16,295 nucleotides of DNA from positions 1 to 16,295 of the forward strand of contig JAIFNJ010000196.1 in the NCBI GenBank assembly GCA_020047835.1. Direction: 5' to 3'. Under the pieces are notes generated by a model. The model ran no database searches. It worked only from the letters and a program-made list of their open reading frames with translations, and was not told where the DNA came from. Position numbers and translations under genes: made by a program. Each line of letters opens with the position of its first letter. Positions within the stretch are counted from its first letter, which is position 1. Below are positions 7,745 through 15,828 of the stretch, one piece after another. Source of the DNA: Bacteroidota bacterium. Its GTDB lineage: Bacteria > Bacteroidota > Bacteroidia > Bacteroidales > SZUA-534.

Positions 7745-9541
7745 ATGGAGAAAATTAGAAACATAGCTATTATAGCTCACGTGGATCATGGAAAAACAAC
7801 ATTGGTGGATAAGATTTTGTTTCAAACTAAACTTTTTAAAGATCATGAAAATCCCGGTGATTTAATTTTGGATAGCAATGATTTAGAACGCGAGCGAGGC
7901 ATTACTATTTTAGCTAAAAACGTTGCTGTTGTTTACAACGGTGTTAAAATAAATATTATAGATACTCCGGGTCACTCCGATTTTGGCGGTGAAGTAGAGC
8001 GTGTTTTAAACATGGCCGATGGAGTATTATTGTTGGTTGATGCATTTGAAGGGCCTATGCCACAAACACGTTTTGTGTTACAAAAGGCAATAGATTTAGG
8101 GTTGAAACCAATTGTTGTAATAAACAAAGTTGATAAGGCAAATTGCAGACCCGAAGAGGTTCAAGAAAAGGTTTTTGACTTAATGGCCAGCATGGATGCA
8201 ACAGAGGATCAATTGAATTTTCCGACTGTTTACGGTTCCGCAAAACAGGGTTGGATGTCCATGGATTTTACAAAACCATCGGAAGATATTATACCCCTAT
8301 TAGATGCAATTATTGAACACATTCCATTGCCGAAAATTTATGAGGGTACTATTCAGATGCTCATTACGTCTCTGGATTATTCTTCTTATGTAGGTCGAAT
8401 AGCCATTGGACGTATTTATAGAGGTGAGGTTCGTTCGGGGGTTCAATATAGTTTGTGTAAGCGCGATGGTTCTATCCTTAGGACCAGAATTAAGGAACTC
8501 TATGTTTTTGAAGGCATGGCTCGTAGAAAAGTAGATTTTGTTCAAGCCGGCGATATCTGTGCAATTGTGGGAATTGAAGGATTCGAGATTGGAGACACGG
8601 TGGCTGATTTTGAAAATCCAGAACCAATGGATCCTATTTCCATTGATGAGCCAACCATGAGTATGCTCTTTACAATTAACGATTCTCCATTTTTTGGACA
8701 AGAAGGAAAATTTGTAACCTCTAGACATTTACGCGAAAGGTTAGAACGGGAGTTGGAAAAAAATCTTGCTTTACGAATCGAGCCGGGTAATACTGCTGAC
8801 GCATTCATTGTTTTCGGTCGCGGGGTATTGCATCTTTCCATATTAATAGAAACGATGCGTCGCGAGGGTTATGAGCTTCAAGTTGGGCAACCTCAAGTGA
8901 TAATTAAAGATATTGGCGGAGAAAAGCATGAACCTATAGAGCAATTAACCATCGATCTTCCTGAAGAATATTCAGGACGTGCTATTGAAATGGTGAGTCA
9001 AAGAAAAGGGGAATTGCTGACGTTGGAGCGGAGAGGAGAGCGGATTCATTTAGAATTTAAAGTTCCATCAAGAGGTTTAATTGGTCTTTCAAGCAATATG
9101 CTTACAGCAACGGCAGGTGAGGCTGTTATTGCACACCGTTTTGTTGAATTTGGATTGTATAAAGGAGATATTCAAAAACGGATGAATGGTTCTTTGATAG
9201 CAATGGAGAGTGGAACCAGTTTTGCTTATGCAATAAATAAATTACAAGATAGAGGCAAGTTTTTCATTGGACCTCAAGAAGAAGTTTATGCCGGTATGGT
9301 TGTTGGGGAAAGTTCGCGGGGGGATGATTTGGTGTTGAATGTTACAAAAACAAAAAAACTTACCAATATGAGGGCATCTGGCACCGATGATAAAACAAAT
9401 TTAGCCCCACCAATCCGATTTAGTTTAGAGGAAGCTTTAGAGTATATTCAGAAGGATGAATATGTTGAGGTAACTCCAACCGCACTGCGTTTAAGAAAAA
9501 TATTGCTAAATGAGACCGATAGAAAAAGACAAAAATCCTAA
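7745..9541 (+). CDS. typA: translational GTPase TypA/BipA
   Basis: TypA (BipA) is a ribosome-binding translational GTPase of the EF-G/LepA superfamily, linked to ribosome assembly, stress and low-temperature growth. All GTPase motifs are seen: P-loop AHVDHGKTT (11-19), RGITI (51-55), DTPGH (73-77) and NKVD (127-130). The C-terminal half has the TypA-specific layout: domain II, then EF-G domain III/V-like parts and the typical KVPSRGLIGLSSNMLTATAGEA stretch (codons about 9058-9123) near a late lysine-rich GTKKLTNMRASGTDD-like segment, here KTKKLTNMRASGTDD. The length of 598 residues is normal (about 600-610). It is preceded by its own TAnnTTTG-type promoter and followed by a strong hairpin terminator, so it is probably a monocistronic unit. 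The gene appears intact, and the assignment is firm. Confidence 0.97.
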   Translation: MEKIRNIAIIAHVDHGKTTLVDKILFQTKLFKDHENPGDLILDSNDLERERGITILAKNVAVVYNGVKINIIDTPGHSDFGGEVERVLNMADGVLLLVDAFEGPMPQTRFVLQKAIDLGLKPIVVINKVDKANCRPEEVQEKVFDLMASMDATEDQLNFPTVYGSAKQGWMSMDFTKPSEDIIPLLDAIIEHIPLPKIYEGTIQMLITSLDYSSYVGRIAIGRIYRGEVRSGVQYSLCKRDGSILRTRIKELYVFEGMARRKVDFVQAGDICAIVGIEGFEIGDTVADFENPEPMDPISIDEPTMSMLFTINDSPFFGQEGKFVTSRHLRERLERELEKNLALRIEPGNTADAFIVFGRGVLHLSILIETMRREGYELQVGQPQVIIKDIGGEKHEPIEQLTIDLPEEYSGRAIEMVSQRKGELLTLERRGERIHLEFKVPSRGLIGLSSNMLTATAGEAVIAHRFVEFGLYKGDIQKRMNGSLIAMESGTSFAYAINKLQDRGKFFIGPQEEVYAGMVVGESSRGDDLVLNVTKTKKLTNMRASGTDDKTNLAPPIRFSLEEALEYIQKDEYVEVTPTALRLRKILLNETDRKRQKS

Positions 9542-9588
9542 GTTGAGCAGGAGCATGATTTATAACTAATGCATTAAGCATTAAAATT

Positions 9589-9624
9589 AAAAGGGCGATC
9601 CAAATTTTTGGATCGCCCTTTTTT
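9589..9624. terminator. bidirectional Rho-independent terminator between convergent genes
   Basis: A perfect 12-bp inverted repeat, GGGCGATCCAAA (9593-9604) and TTTGGATCGCCC (9607-9618), is preceded by four A and followed by six T. The T-run terminates typA on the + strand, and the A-run gives a short U-tract for the response-regulator transcript arriving from the other side. It lies in the 97-bp gap between the two convergent stops. A smaller 6-bp hairpin, TAATGC/GCATTA, sits just upstream (9567-9583). Confidence 0.9.
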
Positions 9625-9638
9625 CAATTAATAAGGGT

Positions 9639-10028
9639 TTATTTTTTATTTAAATAATTATCAATTTTTTCTAATAAAATCTTACCCATAATTGGTTTAG
9701 ATAAGTAATCATCACAACCGGCACTCAATATTTTTTCTTTTTCACCGGCCAACGCATAAGCTGTTTGAGCGATGATGGGCAGTTGTGGTCTTATTTTTTT
9801 TATTTCGTGTGTGGCTTCATACCCATTCATTTCAGGCATTTTTATATCCATTAAAACCAAATCAATAGCGGAATCTTTTTGAACAGCCTCTAATGCTGTT
9901 TTGCCCGTTTCTGCCCAAATTAAAATTGCATTAGTTCTTTTGAGTAATGCTTCCAGAAAAAGGTAATTGGTTCTTTCGTCTTCAGCTATCAGGATTTTTT
10001 TACCTGAAAAATCATAATTATTGAACAT
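9639..10028 (-). CDS. single-domain response regulator (CheY-like receiver)
   Basis: A stand-alone receiver domain of 129 residues from the ATG at 10028. Receiver hallmarks are all visible: the acidic pair in KILIAEDE, the phospho-acceptor Asp in VLMDIKMPEMNG, the conserved Thr in IIAQTAYA and the Lys in YLSKPI. No DNA-binding or enzymatic output domain follows, so it would act through protein contacts, like CheY or the receiver relay proteins of hybrid kinases. An in-frame TTG at 10052 would add eight residues, but a TAnnTTTG-type element at 10050-10057 overlaps it, favouring the ATG. No histidine kinase is encoded beside it, so it is an orphan regulator. The gene faces typA across a shared terminator. 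Family call firm; partners unknown. Confidence 0.92.
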   Translation of the reverse strand: MFNNYDFSGKKILIAEDERTNYLFLEALLKRTNAILIWAETGKTALEAVQKDSAIDLVLMDIKMPEMNGYEATHEIKKIRPQLPIIAQTAYALAGEKEKILSAGCDDYLSKPIMGKILLEKIDNYLNKK

Positions 10029-10049
10029 ATTTTGAGACTTTATCTTTAA

Positions 10050-10057
10050 CAAATTTA
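10050..10057 (-). promoter_or_regulatory. candidate -7 element of the response-regulator promoter
   Basis: On the minus strand this reads TAAATTTG, an exact TAnnTTTG match about 22 bases before the ATG at 10028. No good -33 TTG lies at the usual distance, so only the -7 part is supported. If real, transcription would start downstream of the alternative TTG codon at 10052, excluding it as the translation start. Confidence 0.35.
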
Positions 10058-10111
10058 GCTTTTTTTATTAATATCTAGTCCACTCACAAGAGTAAGATTC
10101 TTTTTTTTTAC

Positions 10112-11083
10112 TTATTGTTTCAGAACAAAGAAATCATTCTTTTGCATTAACATCTTATTCGACCAATAGTTCTCGATTTTGGGCCCTACATAAAATAGCA
10201 ACGCAGCAAGTAAATAACCAGCTAGCATATCAATAAAATAATGATATCGCAAATATAAGGTGGCAACAAAAAGAGATATTGCTAAAGGGAGTAAAACATA
10301 AAAAAACCAGCGCTGATATTTATATGCAAAAAGAAGGGTTAACATGGTTATTCCGTTATGCAAACTCGGGAAACAATCACGGCGCGTATAGGCAGATATA
10401 TTATAGTCAATTATGAAAGCAATTTTATTGGTGATTAATCCACCGTCTAAGTCCGTATGGAAAAGATGAGTGAGTGTGTGTTTGGGACCAACAGCCGGAA
10501 AAATCACATATCCAACATAACCCACATAAAAAGCAAGTATTATTGAAACCAGCGTTTTTCTAAATGCCGGGTAATCTCCCCTGAAATAAAGAATGGCAGG
10601 AAGCAACATGGGATAGACAAAAAACATTCCGTAAGAAAAGAACATAAAATCGGTTAATGGTTTTGTAATATATTGCTGAAAAAAAACAGCAGGTTGTGTT
10701 CCTAGTAAAAACTGATCGATTTTAATTAAATACGGATCCACATCATTCGGATTTATTAAATGAACCATGTTGTGCATGTTGGTATATATAAGAAGGCAAA
10801 ATCCAAAGGGGAGAATCTCCCGTAAAAAAGCAAGAAATTTTGCCAGTACCCTTGTTGACCGCCATTTCTGTAAAACAGACAAATCCTTTATTTTAAGTAA
10901 GAACAAAAAGAATATAAAAGCAATTCCGGTTCCAATCAGGCGATCAATGTCGCTTTTATAGAATCCCTCTTTATCATGAAAAAGGAACATGAAAATCACC
11001 ATGGGTATAAATAAAAGAATTGCCAGTAATTCTTCAATTCTTAATTTGAACACTAGCTTTTTGAATTTCGAAATTGACATCAT
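10112..11083 (-). CDS. PAP2/Aur1-like integral membrane phosphatase or phosphotransferase
   Basis: A 323-residue polytopic membrane protein with about six or seven hydrophobic helices. It carries the PAP2-superfamily active-site motifs in the form typical of the Aur1/inositolphosphotransferase branch: GYVIFPAVGPK (191-201), CFPSLHNG (237-244, with H242) and LRYHYFIDMLAG (278-289, with R279, H281 and D285). These residues would form the phospho-histidine catalytic centre, working on a phospholipid, lipid pyrophosphate or sphingolipid head group at the membrane surface. The start is taken as the first of two adjacent ATG codons. Its neighbour on the same strand, the response regulator, lies 83 bp away and may have its own promoter. 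Sphingolipid head-group transfer is possible because many Bacteroidota make sphingolipids, but the sequence cannot decide this against simple phosphatidate or undecaprenyl-diphosphate phosphatase activity. Confidence 0.82.
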   Translation of the reverse strand: MMSISKFKKLVFKLRIEELLAILLFIPMVIFMFLFHDKEGFYKSDIDRLIGTGIAFIFFLFLLKIKDLSVLQKWRSTRVLAKFLAFLREILPFGFCLLIYTNMHNMVHLINPNDVDPYLIKIDQFLLGTQPAVFFQQYITKPLTDFMFFSYGMFFVYPMLLPAILYFRGDYPAFRKTLVSIILAFYVGYVGYVIFPAVGPKHTLTHLFHTDLDGGLITNKIAFIIDYNISAYTRRDCFPSLHNGITMLTLLFAYKYQRWFFYVLLPLAISLFVATLYLRYHYFIDMLAGYLLAALLFYVGPKIENYWSNKMLMQKNDFFVLKQ

Positions 11084-11314
11084 TTTTTAACAATAAATAA
11101 TTATTTGGTTTGTTGAATATACAAATCAAGTGAAGTAATGTTAACTTATTTTTTCAAAAGTAATTATTTCGACCTAATAATCTAATTTTAATAAAAACAC
11201 CTAAATTATAATTAGGGCGCACAAGTTGAAACAATTTTGATGGGAATGTTAAAAAAATTAATTGTTTGTACTTAATTTAGCTTAAATCTAAGTCTGATCA
11301 AATTTAAAATTAAC

Positions 11315-12064
11315 ATGATTATAAAAAGCACATTATTTTTGGGATTACTATCCTTGTTGTTTTTGACTGGCTATGGTCAAAATGCCAAAGAAATTGTCAA
11401 AAGGGCCGATGATAAAATGCAGGGAAATTCAAACATCAGCCAACTTTCCATGACTATTGTGAGGCCGACATATACCCGGACCATTGAATTTAAAAATTGG
11501 TCCTTAGGACGGGATTATTTTATGACCGTAATTACTGCCCCAGCTAAAGACAAAGGTCAAGTTTTTATGAAATATAAAATGGATTTATGGAATTTCATGC
11601 CCACCATTAACCGGATGATCAAACTACCACCATCCATGATGTCGCAAGGTTGGATGGGATCGGATTATACCAATGACGATCTGGTAAAGCAAACATCCAT
11701 TGTTAACGATTACGACCACAAGATTTTGGGAATTGAAGCCACAAATAATAGAGAATGCTATAAAATTGAAATGATTCCGCACGATGATGCCAATGTCGTT
11801 TGGGGAAAAGTGGTTACCTGGGTTGATAAGGAAAAAGCGCTTTTTTTAAAAAGTGAATATTTCGATGAGGAAGGATATTTGGTTAGGACTGAATTTGCCA
11901 GCAATGTTAAAGTATTTGATAACAGAGAGATACCTTCAATTATTGAAATAATTTCTACTGAGGAACCCCAAAACAAAACCGTGCTTGAATTCCTCAGCAT
12001 TGATTTTGATGTGGACATTCAGGAAAGTTTTTTCACTCAACAGAACATGAAGAAAATCAGATAA
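11315..12064 (+). CDS. secreted LolA-like protein (outer membrane lipoprotein-sorting family)
   Basis: A 249-residue exported protein. Residues 1-22 form a signal peptide: K at position 4, hydrophobic core LFLGLLSLLFL, and the GYGQ end common in Bacteroidota. There is no lipobox Cys. The mature part matches the LolA-like beta-sheet family annotated as outer membrane lipoprotein-sorting protein: NAKEIVKRADDKMQG, repeated strand patterns, WNFMPTINRMIKLPPSMMSQGWMGSDYTNDDL (codons about 11588-11682) and a late EYFDEEGYLVRTEF segment. Such proteins have an open hydrophobic cavity that can carry lipids or lipoproteins through the periplasm. Directly downstream come two FtsX-type permeases, an ATPase and an outer-membrane-like protein, so this is probably the periplasmic carrier of that system. 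A 231-bp divergent gap separates it from the PAP2-like gene; I found no convincing promoter there. Substrate unknown. Confidence 0.85.
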   Translation: MIIKSTLFLGLLSLLFLTGYGQNAKEIVKRADDKMQGNSNISQLSMTIVRPTYTRTIEFKNWSLGRDYFMTVITAPAKDKGQVFMKYKMDLWNFMPTINRMIKLPPSMMSQGWMGSDYTNDDLVKQTSIVNDYDHKILGIEATNNRECYKIEMIPHDDANVVWGKVVTWVDKEKALFLKSEYFDEEGYLVRTEFASNVKVFDNREIPSIIEIISTEEPQNKTVLEFLSIDFDVDIQESFFTQQNMKKIR

Positions 12065-12118
12065 TTAAGCATAAGATATGGGTTTGTATAAAACAGACCA
12101 TTAAATAAAGCGCTAAAA

Positions 12119-13534
12119 ATGAATAAGTTAGTACTAATTGCTTGGCGAAACCTGTATCGGAATAAGAGGAGAACTTTAATTACGGCAGCATCTATATTTT
12201 TTGCCGTATTTTTTGCCATTATCATGCGGTCTTTTGAGCTTGGGAGTTACGACCACATGATAAAGCAAAGCATAGAACTTTATTCGGGATATTTGCAGAT
12301 TCAGCAAAAAGACTATTTTGATGATATGAATCTGGACAACAACTTGGTTTATGATGAAGAGCTTATTCAAACCCTTTCTAATACAGCTGGAATAAAAGCA
12401 TTTGTTCCACGTGTGGAAACATTTGTATTGGCTTCAACCGGGCACCAAAGTAAAGGCATTATACTAACAGGAATTGACCCACTTCGGGAAGCTGACGTTT
12501 CAAATCCCGAACACTTGGTTATTCACTATAAGCTCACGTCTGAAAACTTGACATTAATTCAACAGGAGATAACCTTGCCGGAAAAGCAATTAGAACAGCT
12601 TAAAATCTTTCAAAACACGGGTTATAATAATCTGGACCGTTTATCAGCCGATATAGGCTTAAAACCACACGAATTTGATTTATACCGAAAAGTGTTTGAA
12701 AAATATTGCCGAGTACCAGGAATATATCTTAGTGAATTGGATGATGGATTGTTGGTTTCGAATCGATTGGCTCAGTTTCTTCGGGTAAATGTGGGTGACA
12801 CGATTGTTTTAATGGGAACCGGTTTTCAGGGTAGCAATGCTGCCGGTTTGTTTCCGGTTCGTGGAATCATTCATATTCCTTCACCGGAATTAGACAACAA
12901 GTTGGTTTATATGTCAATACAAAAATCACAGGAGTTCTTGAACCTAAATAAGAACATTTCCACAGTGGTTGTAAATTTAAATGATGCGGATCAAATGCTA
13001 TCCATCCAAAAGGAGCTTTCAGGTAAACTAGATCCTGATAAGTTTGTAGTAAAAAACTGGTTTGAAATTAACCCCACACTAAAACAGCAAATTGAAGGAG
13101 ATAGCGTCAGCGGCCAAATTTTTATCGGAATTTTATATGTGATAATTTTCTTTGGCATTTTTGGTACCGTTTTAATGATGATAACCGAGCGGATGCGTGA
13201 ATTTGGGGTAATGGTTGCAATAGGAATGCAGAAAAAACTGCTATCAAGAATAGTATCCATTGAAATGATTTTTATAGGATTGGCCGGAACGCTTGCGGGA
13301 ATGTTGGCTTCCATCCCGATTGTTGTCTGGTTTAATCATAATCCCATCCGATTTACAGGTGAAAGTGCCAAATTGTATGAGGATATGGGCTTTGATCCGG
13401 TTATGCCCACGGCATTAATTGAAGGCTATTTTGCTTGGCAAGGAGTTATTATTTTGGTGATGGTGATTTTGGCTTGCTATTTTCCCTTGAAAAAAATCCG
13501 CAAACTGAAAGTTATGGATGCATTAAGAGCATAA
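12119..13534 (+). CDS. FtsX/MacB-type ABC transporter permease (first of pair)
   Basis: A 471-residue permease with the FtsX/MacB topology: one N-terminal helix (about 19-37) after AWRNLYRNKRRT, a large periplasmic domain, then three helices near 332-355, 378-405 and 440-460. The intracellular coupling segment after the second helix reads ERMREFGVMVAIGMQKK, the family hallmark. It ends with KLKVMDALRA, like the usual P-x-E-x-L-R tail. Between about residues 137 and 198 the periplasmic domain has a charged helical stretch (LPEKQLEQLKIF through FEKYCR) before the normal VPGIYLSE...LVSNRLAQFLRVNVGD segment; I do not recognise it from LolC/E or MacB. The gene lies 54 bp after the LolA-like gene and 57 bp before the second permease. 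It likely pairs with the second permease and the ATPase. Family firm; substrate unknown. Confidence 0.9.
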   Translation: MNKLVLIAWRNLYRNKRRTLITAASIFFAVFFAIIMRSFELGSYDHMIKQSIELYSGYLQIQQKDYFDDMNLDNNLVYDEELIQTLSNTAGIKAFVPRVETFVLASTGHQSKGIILTGIDPLREADVSNPEHLVIHYKLTSENLTLIQQEITLPEKQLEQLKIFQNTGYNNLDRLSADIGLKPHEFDLYRKVFEKYCRVPGIYLSELDDGLLVSNRLAQFLRVNVGDTIVLMGTGFQGSNAAGLFPVRGIIHIPSPELDNKLVYMSIQKSQEFLNLNKNISTVVVNLNDADQMLSIQKELSGKLDPDKFVVKNWFEINPTLKQQIEGDSVSGQIFIGILYVIIFFGIFGTVLMMITERMREFGVMVAIGMQKKLLSRIVSIEMIFIGLAGTLAGMLASIPIVVWFNHNPIRFTGESAKLYEDMGFDPVMPTALIEGYFAWQGVIILVMVILACYFPLKKIRKLKVMDALRA

Positions 13535-13591
13535 TTTTTAAATTGATGAAGTGAATACAACCATGATTAAACAACAAAACACACTTAAAAC

Positions 13592-15022
13592 ATGATTGCT
13601 TCAATTGCCTGGAAGAATGTATGGAGAAATAAACCGCGAAGCCTTATCGTGATTTGCTCTATTACTTTAGGGACTGTTGCCGGGGTTTTTGTAGCCGGGC
13701 TTATGAATGGTTGGGTCGATCAGCGGATTAAGGATGTTATTTATACCCAAATGTCGCACATCAAATTACGAAACCCAAACTATTTAATAAACGAAGAAAG
13801 TCAATATACCATATCAGATTATCAGCAAATTACTAGTTTTATTGATACGGCTTCTGAGGTTAAAAATTGGTGCAGCCGATTAACCATTATGGCTATGGCA
13901 ACAACCAGCAGGGGTAGCTGTGGCCTTATTTTAAAGGGGATTGATCCGGAAAACGAAAAAAGAGTATCCAATATTCAAGAATTGATACTTCCTGGGGGAG
14001 GGAATTATTTTGGTGAGCAAACAAAACTACCTCCCGTTTTAATAGGCGATAAAGCAGCAGAACTACTTAGAATAAAGAGCTTTAGGATTGATGATCGGGT
14101 TCTTGATAGTTTAAGAAAATTACAACTGCCGGAAACTACCATAAATAAACTGAAACAAATAGCGGATATTCGATTTGTTACGGATCGCAAATTTAAAAAA
14201 GCCTTAAATAGTTGCTTAACTTCTGCTGAAATCCGAAAATACGGTCCGTATATTATTGATTTAGCCAAATATTACCATCCTAAAGCTAAAATCACGTTTA
14301 GTTTTACCAATGCAAAAGGGGAATTATCGTATCAAACATTTCAGGTTTGCGGAATATTTAAAACCTCAAATTCAACGTTTGATCAATCCAGTGCATTCGT
14401 GCAAAGTTCCGTATTATCTATGGCGGCAGGTTTTGGCGAAAACGCGTTTCATGAAATAGCCATTTTATTGAAAAATGGTGATTCCGACCTTATTCCATTT
14501 TCCGAAAAGCTTTCAAATACATTCAATAATGCGAATGTAATGACATGGAAGAAGATGGCCCCCGATGCTGGGCTAATGGCCGATTTTATGAACTTTTATT
14601 ACTTTATGATTATGGGAATCATATTTTTTGCCTTAGCTTTTGGAATTATAAATACCATGATGATGGCAATTTTGGAACGTATCAAGGAATTGGGAATGTT
14701 AATGGCAATTGGGATGTCAAAAAGAAAAGTCTTTAGCATGATTATGTTGGAAACGGTGTTTTTAACCTTAATTGGAAGTATTTTGGGAATGCTGCTAGGT
14801 GCCGCATTAATTGGAATAACCGGACGTGTTGGGTTGAATTTTGCCTCCATTGCAGAAGGCTTTGAAGCCATTGGTTATTCGGCGGTGGTTTATCCGTCGA
14901 TTAGTAGTTCTTTTTTTATTGGAGTTACTGTTATGGTAATTGTAATTGGGATTTTGTCATCGATAATTCCAGCCCGAAAAGCACTTAAGCAAAATCCGGT
15001 GGAATCGCTTAGGATAGAATAA
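13592..15022 (+). CDS. FtsX/MacB-type ABC transporter permease (second of pair)
   Basis: A 476-residue paralogue of the preceding permease with the same topology: N-terminal helix about 19-38 after AWKNVWRNKPRS, a periplasmic domain, then helices near 334-358, 384-408 and 440-465. The coupling motif ERIKELGMLMAIGMSKRK is clear and the tail reads KQNPVESLRIE. Here too there is an insertion, in a different place: after IGDKAAELLRIK, where family members normally continue with a short turn into the next strand, about 70 residues (roughly 163-232, DDRVLDSLRKLQ to LAKYYHPKA) intervene before KITFSFTNAKGEL. The ATG is overlapped by the TGA of a 10-codon frame starting at 13563. The ATPase gene follows after 43 bp. 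Together the two permeases would form a heterodimer, as in LolCE. Family firm. Confidence 0.9.
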   Translation: MIASIAWKNVWRNKPRSLIVICSITLGTVAGVFVAGLMNGWVDQRIKDVIYTQMSHIKLRNPNYLINEESQYTISDYQQITSFIDTASEVKNWCSRLTIMAMATTSRGSCGLILKGIDPENEKRVSNIQELILPGGGNYFGEQTKLPPVLIGDKAAELLRIKSFRIDDRVLDSLRKLQLPETTINKLKQIADIRFVTDRKFKKALNSCLTSAEIRKYGPYIIDLAKYYHPKAKITFSFTNAKGELSYQTFQVCGIFKTSNSTFDQSSAFVQSSVLSMAAGFGENAFHEIAILLKNGDSDLIPFSEKLSNTFNNANVMTWKKMAPDAGLMADFMNFYYFMIMGIIFFALAFGIINTMMMAILERIKELGMLMAIGMSKRKVFSMIMLETVFLTLIGSILGMLLGAALIGITGRVGLNFASIAEGFEAIGYSAVVYPSISSSFFIGVTVMVIVIGILSSIIPARKALKQNPVESLRIE

Positions 15023-15065
15023 ATAATTGAAGATAGGGATATTAAAAATTAAATTGTAAAGAGCA

Positions 15066-15761
15066 ATGAAGGTAATTGAAATTAAACACATCGTTAAAAT
15101 ATATACTGAGGCCGAATTGGAAGTTATTGCGGTAAATGGAGTGTCCTTAGATTTTGATGAAGGTGAATTTACTGCCATTGTGGGTCCTTCAGGTAGCGGT
15201 AAAACAACCCTATTGAATATGATTGGCGGGCTTGACAACCCTTCTTCTGGAGAGATTTTAATTGGAGGCATGAGTATTACCTCGTTAAAAGGCTCTGAAT
15301 TAACGAATTTTAGAATGCGGAACATCGGTTTTGTTTTTCAATCGTATAATTTGATTCCTGTTTTAACCGCAAAAGAAAACACTGAATTTGTAATGAACCT
15401 CCAGGGAAAATCGAAAAGGGAATGTGAAACCCGTTCCTTGGAATTGCTAAAAGCCGTTGGACTTGAAGAGCGGGTAAATGCCCGGCCGGCCAAACTTTCC
15501 GGTGGTCAACAACAACGGGTAGCTGTGGCAAGGGCATTAGCCGCAAAACCAAAATTTGTTTTGGCCGATGAACCTACTGCAAACCTCGATTCAAAAGCTA
15601 CTGAAACCTTATTGGAGATAAGGGAAAAACTCAACCGGAAAGAAAACATCACTTTTATATTTTCAACGCACGATAACCGGGTGGTTAAAAAGGCACGCAG
15701 GGTAATTACCCTTGAAGATGGGAAAATACTCAGCGACATAAAGAAAAATGGTAGTGATTAG
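15066..15761 (+). CDS. ABC transporter ATP-binding protein, LolD/MacB-type
   Basis: A 231-residue ABC ATPase with all motifs: Walker A GPSGSGKTT (40-48), Q-loop FVFQSYNLIP, signature LSGGQQQRVAVARALA starting at residue 144, Walker B VLADEPTANLD (165-175; D168, E169) and H-loop STHD (200-203, H202). Length and motif style are those of the LolD/MacB-N/FtsE group, which drives FtsX-like permeases. It should energise the two permeases encoded just upstream (43-bp gap) from the cytoplasmic side. In MacB the ATPase is fused to the permease; here it is separate, as in LolCDE. The product appears complete. Confidence 0.95.
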   Translation: MKVIEIKHIVKIYTEAELEVIAVNGVSLDFDEGEFTAIVGPSGSGKTTLLNMIGGLDNPSSGEILIGGMSITSLKGSELTNFRMRNIGFVFQSYNLIPVLTAKENTEFVMNLQGKSKRECETRSLELLKAVGLEERVNARPAKLSGGQQQRVAVARALAAKPKFVLADEPTANLDSKATETLLEIREKLNRKENITFIFSTHDNRVVKKARRVITLEDGKILSDIKKNGSD

Positions 15762-15828
15762 GATCGCCTACCTCCGGTCGGTAATGTTTTCAAGTTCAAC
15801 AAAAGCAGAAAGGACTATATTAAAACAA

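Noticed and set aside
8300..8841. Two overlapping minus-strand open frames inside typA
   Set aside because: They are antisense to a strongly conserved GTPase gene and their products show no recognisable features.
11084..11314. Candidate promoters for the divergent PAP2-like and LolA-like genes
   Set aside because: Only elements with one or more mismatches to TAnnTTTG were found (for example CAATTTTG near 11230) and none has a well-spaced -33 element.
12404..12420. GTTCCACGTGTGGAAAC, resembling a third parS-like site
   Set aside because: It lies inside the first permease gene and has an extra TG that breaks the palindrome, so it does not match the ParB-site symmetry.
15768..15787. Short inverted element around CTACCTCCGGTCGGTAA after the ATPase gene, reminiscent of dispersed intergenic repeats
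   Set aside because: The paired stem is only 4 bp (TACC/GGTA) with no T-tract and no second copy in the window, so neither a terminator nor a repeat can be supported.
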